NCBI GenBank assembly: GCA_027295475.1
Contig: JAPUKV010000031.1
Coordinates: 1-11,859 of the forward strand
DNA length: 11,859 nucleotides
Reading direction: 5' to 3'
Source of the DNA: Pseudomonadota bacterium
Lineage (GTDB): Bacteria; Pseudomonadota; Gammaproteobacteria; Woeseiales; Woeseiaceae
Position 1 is the stretch's first letter; every line of letters starts with the position of its first letter. The notes under the pieces are model-generated. The model was not told the origin of the DNA. It saw nothing but the letters and a program-made list of their open reading frames with translations, and made no database searches. Made by a program: the position numbers and the translations under genes. Positions 1-6,464 of this stretch are shown in pieces.

Positions 1-35
1 GCCTTCATCCACCAGTTGTAAAGGATCAGATTGTT

Positions 36-1325
36 TCACGTCGTGTCTTCCTCCGATGTTGATGACGCCATCGTTACGTGAACCGAAGAAAATCGATCTG
101 TGGCCAACAGACGATTTTCCTCAAAATACTGAATTTGATGCGGCAGTCTGAATCCGTCTGCCTCTTTGTAATCGGAATACTCGACTCGGAACTTTTCATT
201 GCCTTTTGCATCGACAAGGGCAGTTCGAAAGGCATCGCCGGTATGACTATCGACATAAATGTGCCAGGTACGGCCGTTGCTCAGTTCAGCTTCCATGATC
301 CAGGGCAAACGGTCGCCAACTTTTTTCATGCCCAAGCGCGAAACCTGATGGCCTTTGTCCTTCCAGTCTGTCATCCAGCCGTCGAATTCGTAGGATACGA
401 GAACCTCATCCTGGAATGAGACGGGCAAGTCGAGCTGTGGCCCTTCGCGGTTCACGTCAGCGCCATCCCACCTGAGCAAGGATTGACTATCAGCATCACC
501 GACGCTGCGCTCATACTGATACGGCCTGTGAGTTCTCAACGTCAGCGGATATGAGCGGCCACCGGCTTCTGTCGTGCCCTCATAACGAATCGACTCGATG
601 CGTTTGAGCGTGCGGTATCCGCCGCGACTTGCGTGATTTTGCCGGATCATCACACTGCGCGGTTGCGCAACCCGAATAATCCCGGCGTCGCGCTGCTGTA
701 GTGCCGCAACTTTGGCTTCTTCGGAGGCCGGTGGTAGTTTTGCCAGACGCGCTTTAACTTCGGCAGCAAACCGCTCCGCATCAAGCTTTTTATCGCGCGG
801 CAGGCTCGGTAGTTGGTGCTCCCAGTAATCCGGATGCGGCGGCAGTTCTCCTGCTTCCCAACGCGCTCCCGGTTCGTAAACGAACCAGACGTCCCAGGCA
901 TACATCGGGATATCCAGTGTCTCCTGAAATTCAAGGCCTGTATGCCCGTTTGGATCCCAATAGTGGGTTACGCGCGGCCCGGCAAGTAACGGAATAGAAT
1001 CGATAACATGCTTTTCTTCTGCACCCAGTGCTGGAACGTGGATTGCCAGCGTGTGAATACGGGGATCATTCTGAATGGATTTCACGATCGATTCATTCAG
1101 GTCATCCATGCCGCGCAGACAAATGCCGCAAGACGGTCCGATGATAAAGACCAGGCGAATCTTGTCCTGCATCGCATTAAAGTCAGATTTGATTCTCGCC
1201 AGGCTCTCATCGACAACGTAATAGTCTGGTCGATCTGATTGAAATACTTGCTCCTCTGACTGCTCCGCCGAGCAAGCCGTCAGCGCCAGAAGGATCGAGC
1301 AACTTAATGTTAGTGGAAATCTCAT
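36..1325 (-). CDS. Lipoprotein with thioredoxin-like CxxC domain fused to a LolA-like domain
   Basis: A 429-residue protein of the cell envelope. It begins with a lipoprotein signal: a hydrophobic stretch, then L-T-A-C with the lipidated Cys at residue 18. Residues about 35-200 look like a thioredoxin fold, with the redox motif C66-G-I-C69 after a beta strand (VFIIGPS), followed by HYWD and AWDVWFVYEPG segments. Residues about 230-420 resemble the LolA/outer-membrane lipoprotein-sorting fold (DGWMTDWKDKGH, then alternating strands ending in GFRLPHQIQY). Its ATG overlaps the stop of the upstream merT-like gene as ATGA, with GGAGG 10 nt ahead, so the two are translationally coupled. I infer an envelope thiol protein that could receive or reduce a thiophilic metal before MerT import, perhaps in place of MerP. 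The domain reading comes from motifs, not from a search. The exact substrate is unknown. Confidence 0.85.
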   Translation of the reverse strand: MRFPLTLSCSILLALTACSAEQSEEQVFQSDRPDYYVVDESLARIKSDFNAMQDKIRLVFIIGPSCGICLRGMDDLNESIVKSIQNDPRIHTLAIHVPALGAEEKHVIDSIPLLAGPRVTHYWDPNGHTGLEFQETLDIPMYAWDVWFVYEPGARWEAGELPPHPDYWEHQLPSLPRDKKLDAERFAAEVKARLAKLPPASEEAKVAALQQRDAGIIRVAQPRSVMIRQNHASRGGYRTLKRIESIRYEGTTEAGGRSYPLTLRTHRPYQYERSVGDADSQSLLRWDGADVNREGPQLDLPVSFQDEVLVSYEFDGWMTDWKDKGHQVSRLGMKKVGDRLPWIMEAELSNGRTWHIYVDSHTGDAFRTALVDAKGNEKFRVEYSDYKEADGFRLPHQIQYFEENRLLATDRFSSVHVTMASSTSEEDTT

Positions 1326-1702
1326 TTACGCAATGCCTCCGGTGTCGGGTCGACAAATAACCATTGCAGTTGATCTGCAAAAAAAGCGAGGCCTATCAGG
1401 ATGGTTGCAAGCCACAGACTGCCTTGCAGCCATAGTGAGGGCCGTGCCGCACAAAGCCCGGCGTCGCAAAGTTTTTTGCGTGGTGGCCCGTAAACCCGCC
1501 AAAACGCCCATAGCAACATGATGACGGCCAGACCCAATATATACGGGCGAATTGGTTGCCACTTCGCCATCGCGACGGCGCCGGAAACACCAAGCAAGGC
1601 GACGGCCCACGGGCCTACGCAGCACAGGCCGATAAATGAAGCGATGGCGCTAATGCCAATCGCGCTGCCGCTTGTCGCCGCCAGCTTCTTGTCTTCCCTC
1701 AT
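1322..1702 (-). CDS. merT: MerT-like mercuric ion transporter, inner membrane
   Basis: A 126-residue, three-helix inner-membrane protein close to the usual MerT length of about 116 residues. The first membrane helix carries the vicinal pair C27-C28 (GLCCVGPW), the hallmark Hg(II)-accepting site of MerT. The second helix spans about residues 51-69. A cytoplasmic loop then carries C79 and C84 (CDAGLC), matching the second MerT cysteine pair that passes Hg(II) on, and a third helix spans about residues 90-112. In the known family this protein moves Hg(II) from periplasmic MerP to cytosolic MerA. The gene lies 12 nt after the GDCCVxC gene and overlaps the next gene by 4 nt, so all three form one operon. 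MerF and MerC are less likely because of the three-helix layout and cysteine spacing. The metal could also be another thiophilic ion. Confidence 0.85.
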   Translation of the reverse strand: MREDKKLAATSGSAIGISAIASFIGLCCVGPWAVALLGVSGAVAMAKWQPIRPYILGLAVIMLLWAFWRVYGPPRKKLCDAGLCAARPSLWLQGSLWLATILIGLAFFADQLQWLFVDPTPEALRK

Positions 1703-1714
1703 CGCCTGATCACC

Positions 1715-1924
1715 CTAGGAGCAGCCATCGCCGAGTTGCACCGGCGGGCATTTGACGGTCCCGTACGAGCAGAAAACACAGCAATCGCCGGATTTTGGAC
1801 GAAGCATCACGCCGCAGCCCGTGCAGTCGTAAAAAAACTGGCACGCATTCATCGGCATGCGCTCACCTTGAGTATGACCACACTCGGGGCAGGTAATTTC
1901 AGAAAATTCAATCACTTCGGGCAT
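1715..1924 (-). CDS. GDCCVxC domain-containing small cysteine-rich protein
   Basis: A 69-residue protein with ten cysteines. It has a zinc-ribbon-like pair of knuckles, C12-P-E-C15 and C34-T-G-C37, followed by the family signature G-D-C48-C49-V-F-C52-S-Y-G and C59-P-P-V-Q. This matches the GDCCVxC family, some members of which carry selenocysteine and which often lie next to mercury resistance genes. Here every position is encoded by an ordinary Cys codon (C52 is TGC), so this is the cysteine form. No signal peptide is seen, so it should be cytosolic. It is the first gene of the operon, about 37-40 nt downstream of the predicted transcription start. The function of the family is not established. 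By inference it binds or relays a soft metal taken up by MerT. A GAAGG sits only 3 nt before the ATG, closer than usual. Confidence 0.85.
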   Translation of the reverse strand: MPEVIEFSEITCPECGHTQGERMPMNACQFFYDCTGCGVMLRPKSGDCCVFCSYGTVKCPPVQLGDGCS

Positions 1925-1958
1925 CGGCCTTCATTCCGGGGGTTGCGGTCAACTGTAC

Positions 1959-1974
1959 TTAGGATGTATCCTAA
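1959..1974. repeat. Perfect palindrome overlapping the -10 box of the mer-type promoter
   Basis: TTAGGAT-GT-ATCCTAA is an inverted repeat with 7-bp perfect arms. It covers the whole -10 box and the expected transcription start of the - strand operon, and sits next to the MerR dyad. It could be a second operator for another regulator, part of the divergent promoter for the regulator gene, or a small RNA-level hairpin at the very 5' end of the transcript. Confidence 0.6.
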
Positions 1975-1998
1975 AGCCTGTAGTAACTACAAGGTCAA
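1968..1998 (-). promoter_or_regulatory. MerR-type promoter/operator for the GDCCVxC-merT-lipoprotein operon
   Basis: On the - strand a -35 box TTGACC (1998-1993) and a -10 box TAGGAT (1973-1968) are separated by exactly 19 bp. That long spacer is the diagnostic feature of promoters activated by MerR regulators through DNA untwisting. The spacer holds the dyad TGTAGT-T-ACTACA (1979-1991), where MerR would bind. The layout matches the Tn501 merT promoter, which also has a 19-bp spacer and a TAAGGT -10 box. The regulator gene starts 6 nt beyond the -35 box, so regulator binding probably also represses its own transcription. Confidence 0.85.
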
Positions 1999-2003
1999 GG
2001 GCT

Positions 2004-2390
2004 ATGAGAATTGGCACGCTGGCGGCTGCATGCAACTGTCCGGCCGAGACTATCCGCTACTACGAGAGAATCGGTTTGTTGCCGAAACCGGTACGCACTG
2101 CGAATGGTTATCGCAGCTACGATGAGCGTCACCAAAAGTGGCTGCAATTCGTGCTTCGCAGCCGTGCACTCGGTTTTACCCAGGACGAAGTACGGCGACT
2201 CTCAAGTATCGCCGATCAGTCGCAACCTGTCTGCGCTGACGTCCATCAATTGCTGGTTGAGCATATTGTTGACGTTCGAAAAAAACTGCTGGACCTCAAA
2301 CGAATGGAAAAGGCCCTGGCACGCCTCAAATCGAAATGTCAGGATGGTACGTTAAACGATTGTCCGGTTATCGATGAACTGATGAATTGA
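2004..2390 (+). CDS. merR: MerR-family soft-metal-responsive transcriptional regulator
   Basis: A 128-residue regulator with an N-terminal MerR winged helix-turn-helix (residues about 1-70; TIRYYERIGLLP and NGYRSYD are classic signatures), a long dimerisation helix (about 78-108) and a C-terminal metal loop. Metal ligands are visible as C77, C112 and C120 (K-C-QDGTLND-C-PVIDEL). The loop spacing of C112 and C120 equals that of the copper sensor CueR. Position 77, however, is Cys, as in the divalent-ion sensors MerR, ZntR and CadR, whereas CueR has Ser there. Together with the linked merT-like gene this favours Hg(II) or another divalent soft metal over Cu(I). It is transcribed divergently from its target operon, and the MerR-type operator lies just before its start. 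The ATG is preceded by AAGG at 9 nt. The metal assignment is inferred, and the symbol is used in the broad sense. Confidence 0.88.
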   Translation: MRIGTLAAACNCPAETIRYYERIGLLPKPVRTANGYRSYDERHQKWLQFVLRSRALGFTQDEVRRLSSIADQSQPVCADVHQLLVEHIVDVRKKLLDLKRMEKALARLKSKCQDGTLNDCPVIDELMN

Positions 2391-2543
2391 GCAGAACGTT
2401 GCTGAAGCAGAACGATACCGGTGCAAAGTTTGCTGAGTTTCTCTTCAGATATCCATCTTTCGCTTACGGGATGGTTCAGCACTCTGATTCACCATTAGTC
2501 TTCTGTAAATTGACTTTGTCTCGGCTGGCTTGGCGACCATTGA

Positions 2544-2969
2544 TTAGATGGGCATCGTGTAACAAACAGCGTCACCATCGAGAACGACTGTACCATCATC
2601 ACGGACCACTTCGGTTCGCAGTTCTGTAATCGGCTTATCCTGACGCACCTTGCTGACCTCTACCTTGCCGGTAATAGTGTCGCCGGGACGAACCGGTGCC
2701 TTGAAGCTCCAATTGATCTGGAGGAACACTGTTCCAGGCCCCGGTAAATCCTCCGCGACGACTGCATTAAGAATAGCGCTGGTAATTCCGCCCTGGATGA
2801 CAATCTCGCCGAAACTTGTGCCTTTGGCGATCGCCTCATCGTAGTGCAGAGGATTACGATCACCGCTGATTTCGGTAAAAAGCTCAATGTCACGTGGTTT
2901 TACTGTTCTTGATCGTTGAGCTTTTTGCCCGATTTTCGGCATACCATTCGGCCAAACGTCATTTGTCAC
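2544..2969 (-). CDS. MaoC-family (R)-specific enoyl-CoA hydratase-like protein
   Basis: A single hot-dog-fold MaoC-type protein of about 141 residues, similar in size to PhaJ. Counting from the GTG start, the hydratase motif G-D37-R-N-P-L-H42 (Asp and His five apart, as in the catalytic dyad of (R)-hydratases) is followed by FGEIVIQGGITSAILNAV, which forms the central hot-dog helix. It is expected to hydrate trans-2-enoyl-CoA to (R)-3-hydroxyacyl-CoA in the cytosol, although many single-domain MaoC proteins have other acyl-CoA substrates. Start choice: GTG at 2969 has GGAG 8 nt upstream. An ATG at 2975 has the same GGAG only 2 nt away, and a TTG at 3002 lies within or ahead of a likely -10 box. 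The gene stands alone and converges on the merR-like gene. Confidence 0.8.
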   Translation of the reverse strand: MTNDVWPNGMPKIGQKAQRSRTVKPRDIELFTEISGDRNPLHYDEAIAKGTSFGEIVIQGGITSAILNAVVAEDLPGPGTVFLQINWSFKAPVRPGDTITGKVEVSKVRQDKPITELRTEVVRDDGTVVLDGDAVCYTMPI

Positions 2970-3000
2970 CTGCATTGCTCCATGTTTAACCAGGGCAAGC

Positions 3001-3014
3001 AATATACCGTATAT
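3001..3014 (-). promoter_or_regulatory. Possible -10 box and palindromic operator upstream of the MaoC-type gene
   Basis: The - strand reads TATATT (3006-3001), a 5/6 match to a sigma-70 -10 box, placed to start transcription just ahead of the MaoC-type gene. It overlaps a perfect 13-bp palindrome ATATAC-C-GTATAT (3002-3014). No good -35 box is seen at 16-18 bp, so the promoter may depend on an activator. The palindrome is AT-rich and could arise by chance. Confidence 0.3.
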
Positions 3015-3420
3015 GGTTTCTCACCACTTTAGATCTGGACAAGAATTTCGAGGCTAGGTCAACTACGGACGCGGGAACTGAATTTCACCTGATGGCGACC
3101 CTCGGCACGGCATATCAATTTTCTCCGTGACGATCGCTTTCAGACGCCGCTAGCCAATACGTTTTGAGCACCTCTTTATGGGTTGTAAGGTTATCGAGGG
3201 AGTCAGTGGGGCGAACGGGACCGCAGGCTCGCAGTTGCCCATGGGAGTCTGTTTATTGGGTAATTGCCGCTTTCAGCTTGACTGGCGACATGAGGGAAAA
3301 TCTCTCCGGTGCATCAAAGCTGCGAAAATAGCGAAGAAACACTGGATTTATCGGCATATTCGGCGAAGGATTTAACGTACTGTGGTCTCAAACTTAGTTC
3401 TTGAATGGCATTCTTATCGT
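3015..3420. other. Intergenic region without a supported gene
   Basis: About 400 bp between the MaoC-type gene and the end of fusA2. Short open frames exist on both strands (a 65-codon one on + at 3178-3375, and a roughly 50-codon one on - ending near 3118), but none has a convincing ribosome binding site, family motif or conserved composition. No tRNA, strong terminator hairpin or repeat was seen. Confidence 0.5.
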
Positions 3421-5466
3421 TCACTCCGCTGGCTCATGCCGGAACTCACTGACCAATTCCTGGTGCATCTGCGGCGTTACCTGCGCGTAGTGACTGAAGT
3501 CCATCGTGAAACTGCCTTCGCCCGCTGACAGGGACTTGAGTCTTGAGTGATAAGACTGTATCTCCTTGAGCGGGGCCTGTCCGGAGATTTCCATGCGGTT
3601 GTTTGGAAGGTTGTTGGTGCCGCTCACCATCCCTCGCATTCCGGCGAGATCGCCTGTAACACCACCCATGCATTCGCTCGGCACGGTAAAAGTAACGTCA
3701 ACGATCGGCTCCATGACAATCGGTTTGGCTTCGCTAACTGCCTCGAGGAAGGCTTTCTTACCCGCTTGCACAAAAGCGATTTCCTTGGAATCTACCGCGT
3801 GATGCTTGCCATCGTAGACGATGACTTTCACGTCTTGCATCTCATGTCCAGAGATCGCGCCCTTGTCCATAATCTGACGAACACCAGTTTCTACAGCGGG
3901 AATGTACTGTGACGGAATCGATCCGCCGACGACCTTGTTGGCGAACTCGAACCCAGTACCCGGTGGCAATGGCTCCACCCGCAGGTATACCTCACCGAAC
4001 TGACCGGCGCCGCCGGTCTGCTTTTTGTGCCTGTGGTGGCCTTCTGCCGGTGCGGTGATGGTCTCCCGGTATGCAATGGATGGCAGCGCCGTATTCACCT
4101 GCAAGCCATAACGATCCGAGATCCCGTCAAGTACTGTGCGCAAATGCATTTCACCCAGGCCACGAAGAACGACTTCGTTCAATGATGCAACATGGTCCAG
4201 CTTGAGGGACGGGTCTTCCGCTTCCGCTGAGTGAAGCGCATCTGACGTTTTTTGTGCATCAGCATCGTTGGCCGGCCTGACTGCCAAGCCGTACATAGGG
4301 CGCGGCAGGCGATTGTGCTTCAGATGGAAGTGATCTTCGTCATGTGAGTCATGGAGCACTGCATCGTAGTGCGCCTCATCGACTCGCGGTATCGCACAAA
4401 TGTCTCCCGGTACGCCGACATTCACCTTGACGTGAGTGCCACCATTAAGCTTCAGGAGTTGCGTGACCTTGACGGATTTGCGGGCGTCGCCGACAAAAAG
4501 ATGATTGCCGGTTCGAATCGATCCCTGATGAATGCGCAGAACAGCAAGCTTGCCTTTGAATGGATCGATGTTGATCATGATCACGTGGGCGACGACATGC
4601 TGATCCGGATCCGGCGTGACGGGTACTTCCTCGGCGCTGTCACCCTCACCTTTATAGAAGAGCGGCGGGTTACCCTCGGCAGGGTTGGGCATCAGGCGCT
4701 CGAATATATCGAGTAATTCTTTGACGCCGACACCCGTCGTAGCCGATACAAAACAGATTGGCACGAGATGTCCTTCCCGTAGCGCCTTCTCGAAGGGTGC
4801 ATGCAACTGTTCTGGCGATAATTCATCGCCTTGCTCCAGGTAAAGTTCCATCAATTCGTCATCGACTTCTACGACCTGGTCAACAATTTGTGTGTGCGCA
4901 GTTTCAATGTCGCTGAAAGCAGTGTCAGCACCATTTGGCTGAAAAAAGCAGTCAACGACAGCACTGCCACCGGTGGTCGGCAAGTTGATGGGTAGGCACT
5001 CCGGGCCGAAGAGTGCCCGAATATCATCGACCAGCGCGGCCAGGTCCAGGCCCTCGGCATCGATCTTGTTGATGATGATCATCCGACAAAGACGCTGCTC
5101 TTTCGCGGCGTCCATCATCTTGCTCGTTACTGTTTGTATGCCGTTCTCGGCATCGATAACAATTGCCGCCGTCTCAACGGCGGGCAGGACAGCGACCGCG
5201 CGGCCAAAAAAATCCCGGTATCCCGGGGTGTCGATCAGGTTCACATGTATGCCCGCATGGTCGAGATGGCAGACCGAAGGGTATAGAGAGTGTCCGAGCT
5301 CCTTTTCCTTAGGATTGTAATCGGAAACTGTGTCGCCTTTCTCGACAGAACCTGCGTGGGAAATAGCGCCGCCGGCGGCCAGGAGTGCCTCGGCGAGCTG
5401 AGTTTTCCCGGCTTGACCGGGGCCAACAAGGCACACGTTACGAATGTCAGCGGTGGTGTAGGCCAT
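3421..5466 (-). CDS. fusA2: EF-G-like translational GTPase, FusA2/EF-G2 type
   Basis: A 681-residue, five-domain EF-G homologue. The G domain (about 1-265) has the P-loop G15-PGQAGKT22, the G3 motif D79-T-P-G-Y83, the G4 motif N133-K-I-D136 and G5 S241-A-T. Domain II spans about 290-365, III about 388-460, IV about 462-590 and V about 592-672. The region GHHRHKKQTGGAGQFGEV (476-493) and the following VEPLPPGTGFEF are typical of the EF-G2/FusA2 branch seen in mycobacteria rather than of canonical FusA. Canonical EF-G has DTPGH; here the catalytic His is Tyr83. The switch I RGITI is replaced by LGHSL (57-61). Weak or altered GTP hydrolysis is therefore likely. The AGGAGG site lies 9 nt before the ATG. 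It stands apart from rpsL/rpsG/tuf, unlike housekeeping fusA, and probably acts as an auxiliary or stress translation factor. Confidence 0.92.
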   Translation of the reverse strand: MAYTTADIRNVCLVGPGQAGKTQLAEALLAAGGAISHAGSVEKGDTVSDYNPKEKELGHSLYPSVCHLDHAGIHVNLIDTPGYRDFFGRAVAVLPAVETAAIVIDAENGIQTVTSKMMDAAKEQRLCRMIIINKIDAEGLDLAALVDDIRALFGPECLPINLPTTGGSAVVDCFFQPNGADTAFSDIETAHTQIVDQVVEVDDELMELYLEQGDELSPEQLHAPFEKALREGHLVPICFVSATTGVGVKELLDIFERLMPNPAEGNPPLFYKGEGDSAEEVPVTPDPDQHVVAHVIMINIDPFKGKLAVLRIHQGSIRTGNHLFVGDARKSVKVTQLLKLNGGTHVKVNVGVPGDICAIPRVDEAHYDAVLHDSHDEDHFHLKHNRLPRPMYGLAVRPANDADAQKTSDALHSAEAEDPSLKLDHVASLNEVVLRGLGEMHLRTVLDGISDRYGLQVNTALPSIAYRETITAPAEGHHRHKKQTGGAGQFGEVYLRVEPLPPGTGFEFANKVVGGSIPSQYIPAVETGVRQIMDKGAISGHEMQDVKVIVYDGKHHAVDSKEIAFVQAGKKAFLEAVSEAKPIVMEPIVDVTFTVPSECMGGVTGDLAGMRGMVSGTNNLPNNRMEISGQAPLKEIQSYHSRLKSLSAGEGSFTMDFSHYAQVTPQMHQELVSEFRHEPAE

Positions 5467-5692
5467 TAATTCCTACCTCCTCTTAGCGAAAGGTTTGTAC
5501 CAGCTTACCGCACGGCGAGCGATTGGTCACATCCTGTTACAAGCCTTTAAAATCAGTCAGATATCGTAAGCACTATGAACAGGACGCAGAGCGTTGCGAT
5601 ATCTCCGCCCGATTCTCATGCGAGCTTTGTTAATATCGCCAGCACACAAATCTGACGCTATTCCTGGTCAATACCCTAAATGAGGTCACGTC
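5467..5692. promoter_or_regulatory. Divergent intergenic region with paired AGATATCG boxes
   Basis: 226 bp separate fusA2 (-) from the exported oxidoreductase gene (+). AGATATCG (5559-5566) and CGATATCT (5597-5604) are exact inverse copies. The match extends to 10 of 11 bases (AGATATCG then T or C then AA), with 30 bp between the two 8-mers. Each copy contains the self-complementary GATATC. Placed between two divergent starts, they could be a pair of operator half-sites for one regulator of both genes. I could not assign clear -35/-10 boxes for either gene. Confidence 0.35.
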
Positions 5693-6427
5693 GTGAATGG
5701 ATTATCCCTTGTTCCGCGCAAGCGCCTGGCAGGCTGTGTACTACTTATTTTGATAATGGGTCTGACGATGCTGGCGCCAGTCTCGGCTGAGACGATTGCC
5801 ATTATTGGGACAGGTCAGGTGGCGAGTGCACTGGGCCCCCGTTTTGCCGAACTCGATTACGAAATTGTCTATGGTTCGAGGAGCCCGTCGCGAGATGAAG
5901 TCAGGCAACTCCTTGTACGCACCGGTCATGGGGCGTCCGCAACAACTCCGCCGGAAGCTGCGGCTATGGCGGATATTGTCGTGCTTGCAGTACCAGGGAC
6001 GGCTATCGAAATGGTCACGAAGAGCATTGGTGACCTCTCCGGCAAGATAATTATCGATCCGACCAATGCGCTGCGGCGCGGGGACGATGGGCTTTTTGAA
6101 CTTGGCGTCGAAACGTCGAATGCTGAGCTCATTCAGGGATGGGCACCGAATGCCTATGTCGTGAAAGCTTTTAATACACTGAACTGGAGCACCATGCTTG
6201 ACCCTGAGTCCGCCGGTGGCCCGGTATCGATACCATTAGTCGGCGATAGTGCCGAGGCCAAGGCCGTCGTCGCAACCCTGGTCGAGGGCATCGGACTGGA
6301 GCCGATCGATCTCGGGCCTGTTCGTTACGCCCACTTTGTTGAAGGTATGTTGATTCTCTGGATAAATAACCGGTACGTTCGTCGTGAGCCATTTGAATTT
6401 CATCTTCGGAAGGTTCAGGCGAAATAG
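5693..6427 (+). CDS. Exported NADP/F420-type oxidoreductase (Rossmann fold)
   Basis: A 244-residue protein of the NADPH-dependent F420 reductase/NADP oxidoreductase family. The Rossmann dinucleotide motif I-I-G39-T-G41-Q-V-A is followed by VYGSR (59-63), the segment that usually reads the NADP 2'-phosphate, then DIVVLAVP, the GKIIIDPTN strand and VKAFNTL. Unusually, a typical Sec signal peptide precedes the fold: positive PRKR at residues 8-11, a hydrophobic core, and V-S-A|E for cleavage after residue 32. The GTG start is supported by GAGG 7 nt upstream, and no in-frame start close to the Rossmann motif has comparable support, so the export signal looks real. NADP(H) is not normally available in the periplasm, so the natural cofactor and partner are unclear. 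Cofactor F420 use is only a family name here. It stands 37 nt before an unrelated gene on the same strand. Confidence 0.8.
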   Translation: MNGLSLVPRKRLAGCVLLILIMGLTMLAPVSAETIAIIGTGQVASALGPRFAELDYEIVYGSRSPSRDEVRQLLVRTGHGASATTPPEAAAMADIVVLAVPGTAIEMVTKSIGDLSGKIIIDPTNALRRGDDGLFELGVETSNAELIQGWAPNAYVVKAFNTLNWSTMLDPESAGGPVSIPLVGDSAEAKAVVATLVEGIGLEPIDLGPVRYAHFVEGMLILWINNRYVRREPFEFHLRKVQAK

Positions 6428-6464
6428 TTGCAAAAGTAGCGCGCCTGTTTGATAGCATTAAATC

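Noticed and set aside
1..35. Possible start of a further operon gene on the - strand (ATG at 8-6 after GGTGG)
   Set aside because: Only three codons or fewer are inside the window and the GGTGG touches the ATG, so nothing supports a gene.
2391..2543. Weak CCATC/GATGG and CTGAAG/CTTCAG inverted repeats between the convergent merR-like and MaoC-type genes
   Set aside because: Stems are 5-6 bp with long loops and no T-tract follows, so a terminator cannot be claimed.
3119..3260. A roughly 50-codon open frame on the - strand that reads like a protein C-terminus (VLKTYWLAASESDR...)
   Set aside because: It is bounded by an upstream stop, has no ATG with a ribosome binding site and matches no family I can name, so it may be chance or an old remnant.
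3178..3375. A 65-codon open frame on the + strand in the gap before fusA2
   Set aside because: No ribosome binding site, no family motif, and composition unlike the neighbouring genes.
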